This document shows, in pieces, positions 15,213 to 18,581 of a DNA stretch of 18,581 bases. The stretch is from an uncultured Eubacteriales bacterium (GTDB lineage Bacteria; Bacillota; Clostridia; Lachnospirales; Lachnospiraceae). The notes beneath the pieces are model-generated. The model was not told where the DNA came from, searched no databases, and saw only the letters and a list, made by a program, of their open reading frames with translations. The stretch covers positions 1-18,581 of the forward strand of contig USSL01000011.1 of NCBI GenBank assembly GCA_900557175.1. The letters are read 5' to 3'. Both the position numbers and the translations under genes were made by a program. Position 1 is the stretch's first letter. Every line of letters starts with the position of its first letter.

Positions 15213-16430
15213 TTACTTATAATACTTTCTAAAGTTTCCGTACTGCCTCAAATGATTTTTAACAAGTCTTAAATATCGTCTGATACCTAAATCCTTTCTC
15301 ATAAACAGAGGATTTACCATCTTCTTTTCTTTAATAAGTCTGCGCATCTTTTTCTTTGTGCCGGCATCCTTCACATATTTAAACGCCACATACTTCGGAA
15401 CAACCATCCAAAGATACTCATCCTGCGCGATTTCAAACGGTATATCCTTATTCTCGATATAATCCTCGACAAGATATTTTGCAATATTAAAGCCTGAATT
15501 TGTCACATAGAAATTACTTCTTCCCTGACGGACATTTAACTCAAAGAACTTATATTTGCCATCTCTTGAATCGTACTTAATATCAAAATTTGAAAAGCCC
15601 GTAAAGCCAATTTCTTCCAAAAGCTTCTTCGCCTTCTCCATTAAAGGTTTATTCGGCTCTGTTAAAATCAGTGCGTGATTGCCCATGCCAAGCGGTGTAT
15701 GCTCCTCTAATAGCACATGTCCCAGACACATCATCTTTACTTTTTTATCCTTGCCTGAATAGCTTGTAAGCACTCTCATATATTCGTCATTGCCCGGAAT
15801 CATATCCTGTATAATCAGAGAATCTGAATATCCCGCCTCATAAATTTTTTGAATAGTTTCTTCAAGCATTTTCCTGCTTCTGATAATATATACCTTATTC
15901 TGCCCTTCAAAACTGTGTGCAAAATAATCAACGCCGTCAGAAGGCTTTAATACAACCGGATATGTGAAATTGACTTCAAAATCCATTCCCATCTCACGTC
16001 TGTAAATAAGCGTTGCCGGATGGTCAATGCCATATTTATCACAGAGCTCATAAAAATGCTCCTTATTGACAAGCTGACTCATCTGCTCAATATCAATATA
16101 CGGCGCAATGACATTATCAGGAAATCTTTCCTTACAGTGATTTACTGCCATTACATAGTTATCGCCGCAGCCTAAGACAAATATTTTCTTATTTTTATAA
16201 CGATTTGATACAGCATTGACAGCCTTTAAAATCATCTCGTCGGTATCCATTTTCGGATTTGCACGATAATTTGTAATCTTACTGTAACAGCTCGGCCCGG
16301 ACATATATTTTCCAAAAACGTAGCTTTTCACATGGTATGCCTCATAAAATGCCCTCGCCACACTATACGTATTAATATCACCGCCAAGTAAAACAGGTAC
16401 AAACTGTCTTTCTTGAAACTCCAATTTCAT
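15213..16430 (-). CDS. ATP-grasp carboxylate-amine ligase, D-aspartate ligase (AslA)-like
   Basis: Predicted ATP-grasp ligase of 405 residues. The N-terminal segment FVPVLLGGDINTYSVARAF (10-28) is typical of the carboxylate-amine ligase group that includes the D-aspartate ligase of Enterococcus faecium and Lactococcus. The ATP-binding lysine is in VVLKPSD (Lys162). LIIQDMIPGND lies at 205-215 and MMCLGHVLLEEHTP at 233-246. The Mg/ATP end of the active site is SNFDIKYD (280-287) and FFELNVRQGRSNF (295-307). The known enzymes activate the beta-carboxylate of D-Asp and join it to the side-chain amine of the third stem-peptide residue. GAAGGAA lies 8 nt before the ATG. It is followed after 10 bp by an aspartate-type racemase, which supports a D-Asp substrate. 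Other carboxylate-amine substrates remain possible. Confidence 0.75.
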   Translation of the reverse strand: MKLEFQERQFVPVLLGGDINTYSVARAFYEAYHVKSYVFGKYMSGPSCYSKITNYRANPKMDTDEMILKAVNAVSNRYKNKKIFVLGCGDNYVMAVNHCKERFPDNVIAPYIDIEQMSQLVNKEHFYELCDKYGIDHPATLIYRREMGMDFEVNFTYPVVLKPSDGVDYFAHSFEGQNKVYIIRSRKMLEETIQKIYEAGYSDSLIIQDMIPGNDEYMRVLTSYSGKDKKVKMMCLGHVLLEEHTPLGMGNHALILTEPNKPLMEKAKKLLEEIGFTGFSNFDIKYDSRDGKYKFFELNVRQGRSNFYVTNSGFNIAKYLVEDYIENKDIPFEIAQDEYLWMVVPKYVAFKYVKDAGTKKKMRRLIKEKKMVNPLFMRKDLGIRRYLRLVKNHLRQYGNFRKYYK

Positions 16431-16461
16431 AATCTATTTCCTTCTTTCAAGATATTATTAT

Positions 16462-17334
16462 TTACCACGCAAGCACTTCATAACCGTCTTCTGTCACGGC
16501 AACAGTCACTTCCCACTGTGCCGACGGCATATTATCATCCGTATATACCGTCCAATCATTAGCCTCATCAATAAATATTTCATCCGTACCCATATTCACC
16601 ATCGGTTCTATCGTAAATACCATTCCCGGAACAAGCACCATCTCTGTGCCTTTTCTTGTCACATAACTGACAAAAGGTTCCTCATGAAATTCAAGACCGA
16701 CACCATGACCGCCGATATCCTGAACAACGGTATATCCATGTACTTTCACAAAATTATGAATTGCCTCTCCCATATCGCCCATAAAATTCCACGGCTTTAC
16801 TTCCTTAAGGCCAACCTGAATACTTTCTTTTGCCACATCAACAAGGCGCTGCATCTCGTCGCTCACATTGCCGATACAAAACATTCTGGAGGAGTCTGAA
16901 AAATAACCTTTATAAATCGTAGACACATCCACGTTGATAATATCACCATCCTCAAGAATATCCTCCTTTGACGGAATCCCATGACAAACCTGGCTATTGA
17001 TGGATGTACATACACTTTTCGGAAAACCTTCATACCCCAAAGGTGCCGCAATAGCACCGTATTCTTTAGTCACCCGGCACACAATTTCATCAATTTCCTC
17101 AGTACACATCCCTGCCTTAATCTCTGAAGCGACGGCGTCCAAAATTGCAACATTCACCTTTCCGCTTTCTCTGATACCCTCAATCTGCTCTGGCGTCTTT
17201 ATAATATCATGTGTCGGCACAATACACCCTTTTTCCATATAAATTCTTAGTTTTTCATCCATTGCCTCATGACAGCTTTTATATTTCCTTCCGCTGCCGC
17301 ACCAGCACGGTTTATTTCTTCCTATCTTCTTCAT
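16462..17334 (-). CDS. map: Type I methionine aminopeptidase with N-terminal SEC-C zinc motif
   Basis: Predicted enzyme that removes the initiator methionine from nascent proteins. The first 25 residues form a SEC-C zinc-binding motif (CWCGSGRKYKSCH, 10-22), an extension found in many clostridial MetAPs and thought to aid ribosome association. The catalytic domain has the five metal ligands of the family: Asp136 (NVDVS), Asp147 (YFSDSS), His210 (GGHGVG), Glu243 (TIEPM) and Glu275 (QWEVTV), with His118 (CHGIP) and His217 (EFHEEP) also conserved. At 290 residues it is full length. AAAAGGAG lies about 10 nt before the ATG. It is the first gene of the ten-gene run and ends 31 bp before the ATP-grasp gene. 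Its promoter must lie in the short region shared with the divergent membrane protein gene; no strong minus-strand pair is visible there. Confidence 0.95.
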   Translation of the reverse strand: MKKIGRNKPCWCGSGRKYKSCHEAMDEKLRIYMEKGCIVPTHDIIKTPEQIEGIRESGKVNVAILDAVASEIKAGMCTEEIDEIVCRVTKEYGAIAAPLGYEGFPKSVCTSINSQVCHGIPSKEDILEDGDIINVDVSTIYKGYFSDSSRMFCIGNVSDEMQRLVDVAKESIQVGLKEVKPWNFMGDMGEAIHNFVKVHGYTVVQDIGGHGVGLEFHEEPFVSYVTRKGTEMVLVPGMVFTIEPMVNMGTDEIFIDEANDWTVYTDDNMPSAQWEVTVAVTEDGYEVLAW

Positions 17335-17377
17335 GTAAAAAAATCTCCTTTTAAATTACAGACCTTTTATTTTCTAT

Positions 17378-17408
17378 CCCCCTGATGTATAATCATTAAA
17401 AAGGGGGG
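17378..17408 (+). promoter_or_regulatory. Promoter -10 and G6 ribosome binding site inside a nested inverted repeat
   Basis: TATAAT (17388-17393) lies about 20 nt before the GGGGGG ribosome binding site (17403-17408) of the DUF1648 gene, leaving a leader of only about 15 nt before the ATG at 17415. No clear -35 is present at 17 nt (TTTTAT at 17365-17370). The -10 sits between TGAT and ATCA, and the whole is bracketed by CCCCCT (17378-17383) and AGGGGG (17402-17407), giving a two-layer inverted repeat that could be an operator. It also lies in the divergent control region of map. Confidence 0.45.
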
Positions 17409-17414
17409 ATGTTT

Positions 17415-17897
17415 ATGTCACTTTACGAACGGCTTAAAATGTTTTCAAAATTTCAGCTCATTCTTGAACTGCTCACACTTGCCGTCAATATCGGCACGGC
17501 TATTTTCTTAATTGTTATATGGGGCAGCCTTCCCGAAAAAATACCGACGCACTTTAATACCCTTGGTGAGGCGGATGGCTACGGAAGCCCGTCAAACCTC
17601 ATATTTATCTTTGTAGTCATGGTTATTTTAAGCCTGATGCTTTTTGCCATCACACTATTTCCGAATATATGGAATATGCCCGGAAAAATTACCGAAAACA
17701 ACAGCTGCAGAGCTTATAACTATATGCGCTCAATGCTGTGCAGTCTTTCTCTGATTTTGGCATCAACCTTTTCGTATATGACAATCATGTCCGCTCTCCA
17801 AAAATCACTTGGCGGATGGTTCATGGCTGTCTCTCTCATACTCACCTTCGGTGATATCCTATTTTTTATTGTTAAAACAGTGCGGCTGCCTAAATAA
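17415..17897 (+). CDS. DUF1648 domain small membrane protein
   Basis: Predicted integral membrane protein of 160 residues with four hydrophobic segments near 15-36, 61-82, 106-127 and 132-153. The loop after the first segment, LPEKIPTHFNTLGEADGYGS (39-58), is the DUF1648 (PF07853) signature, a domain also found at the N-terminus of SdpI-type immunity proteins. The function of stand-alone members is unknown. An ATG at 17409 is in frame, but the G6 ribosome binding site abuts it, so the ATG at 17415 is the better start. It is the only plus-strand gene in the right half of the window. Its stop codon lies inside the terminator stem at 17882-17911. Confidence 0.82.
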   Translation: MSLYERLKMFSKFQLILELLTLAVNIGTAIFLIVIWGSLPEKIPTHFNTLGEADGYGSPSNLIFIFVVMVILSLMLFAITLFPNIWNMPGKITENNSCRAYNYMRSMLCSLSLILASTFSYMTIMSALQKSLGGWFMAVSLILTFGDILFFIVKTVRLPK

Positions 17898-17911
17898 GGC
17901 GCCGCCTTTTT
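17882..17911 (+). terminator. Bidirectional Rho-independent terminator overlapping the DUF1648 stop codon
   Basis: GCGGC-T-GCCT (17882-17891) pairs with AGGCGCCGC (17897-17905) over 9 bp with one bulged T and a 5-nt AAATA loop, followed by CTTTTT (17906-17911). The stop codon TAA (17895-17897) lies in the loop and stem. On the minus strand the same hairpin is followed by ACTGTTTT, so it can also end the dUTPase transcript arriving from the right. Confidence 0.8.
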
Positions 17912-17940
17912 GCAGTATTGACACCGCTTCCTGCCTGTGC

Positions 17941-18375
17941 TTACTTAATTCCTGTAGAACCAAAGCCGCCTCTGTCCTTACCGCCAAGCATTTCTGTCAT
18001 CTCAAATTCTACCTGCGGCTGATGAGACATAATTCTGAACTGACATATTCTGTCATTGACATGAATCTGCGTATCCCGCATCGCCAATGCCGGGAAAAAC
18101 CATTGGTCATTATCGCCGCAATATGTCTCGTCGATAATCCCCATACTATTTGTCTGTAAAATACCGAAATTTTTAAATGTACTTGATCTTGGTACAACAT
18201 GTGCCTCATAGCCTTTAGGCAGTTCCATGGCAATACCAAGCGGAATCAGCTTAAACTCTCCTGCCTTTAGTGTGACATCCTCTGCCGCCCTCAAATCAAT
18301 CCAATCCGACTTTCCGTCAATATATCTAAGCTTTTCTATTTTATCTGTAAAGTATTTAATTCTTATCTTTTCCAT
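17941..18375 (-). CDS. dut: Trimeric deoxyuridine triphosphatase (dUTPase)
   Basis: Predicted dUTPase that hydrolyses dUTP to dUMP and pyrophosphate, keeping uracil out of DNA and feeding dTMP synthesis. All five trimeric-dUTPase motifs are present in 144 residues: motif I WIDLRA (25-30), motif II PRSS (62-65), motif [13 protein letters not shown] (79-88, with Asp82 and Tyr85 at the active site), motif IV DRICQF (108-113) and motif [10 protein letters not shown] (134-142). The frame is open to 18573, but the upstream part is translated tRNA and terminator sequence. AAGGAG lies 8 nt before the ATG at 18373-18375. It has its own promoter and is flanked by terminators, so it is a single-gene unit. 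Confidence 0.95.
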   Translation of the reverse strand: MEKIRIKYFTDKIEKLRYIDGKSDWIDLRAAEDVTLKAGEFKLIPLGIAMELPKGYEAHVVPRSSTFKNFGILQTNSMGIIDETYCGDNDQWFFPALAMRDTQIHVNDRICQFRIMSHQPQVEFEMTEMLGGKDRGGFGSTGIK

Positions 18376-18414
18376 AAGGATTCTCCTTCTTATGCTCAAT
18401 TGAACTACTTTCTC

Positions 18415-18443
18415 ATTATACACGCTTTTTACAAAGTTATCCA
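18415..18443 (-). promoter_or_regulatory. Promoter for dut
   Basis: On the minus strand TGGATA (18438-18443), a 17-nt spacer and TATAAT (18415-18420) form a sigma-A-type promoter: perfect -10, four-of-six -35. Transcription would begin near 18408, about 33 nt before the dut ATG. Confidence 0.65.
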
Positions 18444-18445
18444 CA
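18437..18445 (+). promoter_or_regulatory. Perfect DnaA-box sequence over the dut -35
   Basis: TTATCCACA is the consensus DnaA box of E. coli and B. subtilis. It covers the whole -35 element of the dut promoter. A one-mismatch box (CGTGGATAA, 18503-18511) lies about 60 bp upstream, inside the tRNA-Lys terminator. DnaA binding here is inference from sequence match only. Confidence 0.4.
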
Positions 18446-18491
18446 TTAAAAAATAAATTTCCTGTTGAACACACCATAATTTCCCCTGAAT

Positions 18492-18522
18492 CAAAAAAAA
18501 TCCGTGGATAATTTCCACGGAT
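18492..18522 (-). terminator. Rho-independent terminator of the tRNA-Lys gene
   Basis: ATCCGTGGA (18500-18508) and TCCACGGAT (18514-18522) make a perfect 9-bp stem with a 5-nt loop. In minus-strand RNA it is followed by seven U residues (complement of 18493-18499). It begins 5 bp after the tRNA discriminator base. Confidence 0.88.
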
Positions 18523-18527
18523 CTTAA

Positions 18528-18581
18528 TGAGACATCGGGGATTCGAACCCCGGACAACTTGATTAAAAGTCAAGTGCTCTA
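18528..18581 (-). tRNA. tRNA-Lys (anticodon UUU), 5' part missing at contig end
   Basis: Read on the minus strand, the T arm is CGGGG-TTCGAAT-CCCCG (18536-18552). The anticodon stem CTTGA/TCAAG encloses the loop CTTTTAA, with anticodon TTT at 18565-18567, which decodes lysine. The 3' acceptor strand ATGTCTC (18529-18535) and discriminator A (18528) are present; CCA is not encoded. The D-stem 3' strand GAGC is visible, but the D loop, D-stem 5' strand and acceptor 5' strand lie beyond base 18581. Confidence 0.93.

Noticed and set aside
17809..18159. Plus-strand 116-residue open frame across the DUF1648-dut junction
   Set aside because: It crosses the 3' end of one gene, a terminator and the antisense of dut, with no start signal or recognisable protein features.
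18376..18573. N-terminal extension of dUTPase beginning [15 protein letters not shown]
   Set aside because: These codons are the tRNA-Lys gene and its terminator read in frame; the promoter and ribosome binding site place the true start at 18375.
382..18581. Signs of prophage, insertion sequence, toxin-antitoxin or defence system
   Set aside because: No integrase, transposase, terminal inverted repeats, restriction or CRISPR genes are seen; the gene content is core metabolism and cell-wall functions.

Overview
The window looks like part of the chromosome of a low-to-medium G+C Firmicute of class Clostridia, most likely a gut Lachnospiraceae-type anaerobe. The pointers are strong AGGAGG-type ribosome binding sites, the Bacillus/Clostridia gene order decarboxylase - nucleotide kinase - holB - ricT - tRNA1(Val) methylase, a butyrate-type CoA-transferase, a SEC-C-tagged methionine aminopeptidase and a lineage-restricted hypothetical protein. 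Family placement is inference, because no 16S or marker phylogeny can be run here. The first 17 bases are an Illumina adapter remnant, not genome. The right end stops inside a tRNA-Lys gene, so this is probably a whole short-read contig.

Layout from left to right. After the adapter there is an AT-rich stretch with a terminator (268-306). A two-gene minus-strand operon follows: an M29 aminopeptidase (382-1497) and a SAM-dependent methyltransferase (1511-2689), with a clear promoter at 2744-2772. A single plus-strand gene, a GH125 exo-alpha-mannosidase (2965-4254), is driven by a divergent promoter at 2866-2894. A second minus-strand operon holds a 4-hydroxybutyrate/butyrate-type CoA-transferase (5538-6854, TTG start) and a MalY/PatB-type C-S lyase or aminotransferase (4340-5506), closed by a terminator at 4284-4309.

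From 17334 down to 7063 lies one long, tightly packed minus-strand run of ten genes: methionine aminopeptidase, an ATP-grasp ligase resembling D-aspartate ligase, an aspartate/glutamate racemase, a MurE-type ligase, an Orn/Lys/Arg decarboxylase-family enzyme, a guanylate-kinase-like protein, HolB, RicT, a TrmN6-type methylase, and a lineage-specific protein with 13-residue tandem repeats. Most junctions are overlaps or gaps under 35 bp, so cotranscription is likely. The three cell-wall-related genes form a coherent module: the racemase could make D-Asp, the ATP-grasp enzyme could attach it to a peptidoglycan precursor, and the MurE-like enzyme carries a motif that does not look meso-DAP-specific. 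This is the most interesting hypothesis in the window. The rest of the run resembles the B. subtilis yaaO-tmk-holB-yaaT-yabB region, with a Gmk-like gene in the tmk position.

The right end carries a small DUF1648-type membrane protein on the plus strand, a bidirectional terminator, a trimeric dUTPase whose promoter contains a perfect DnaA-box sequence, and a truncated tRNA-Lys(UUU) with its own terminator.
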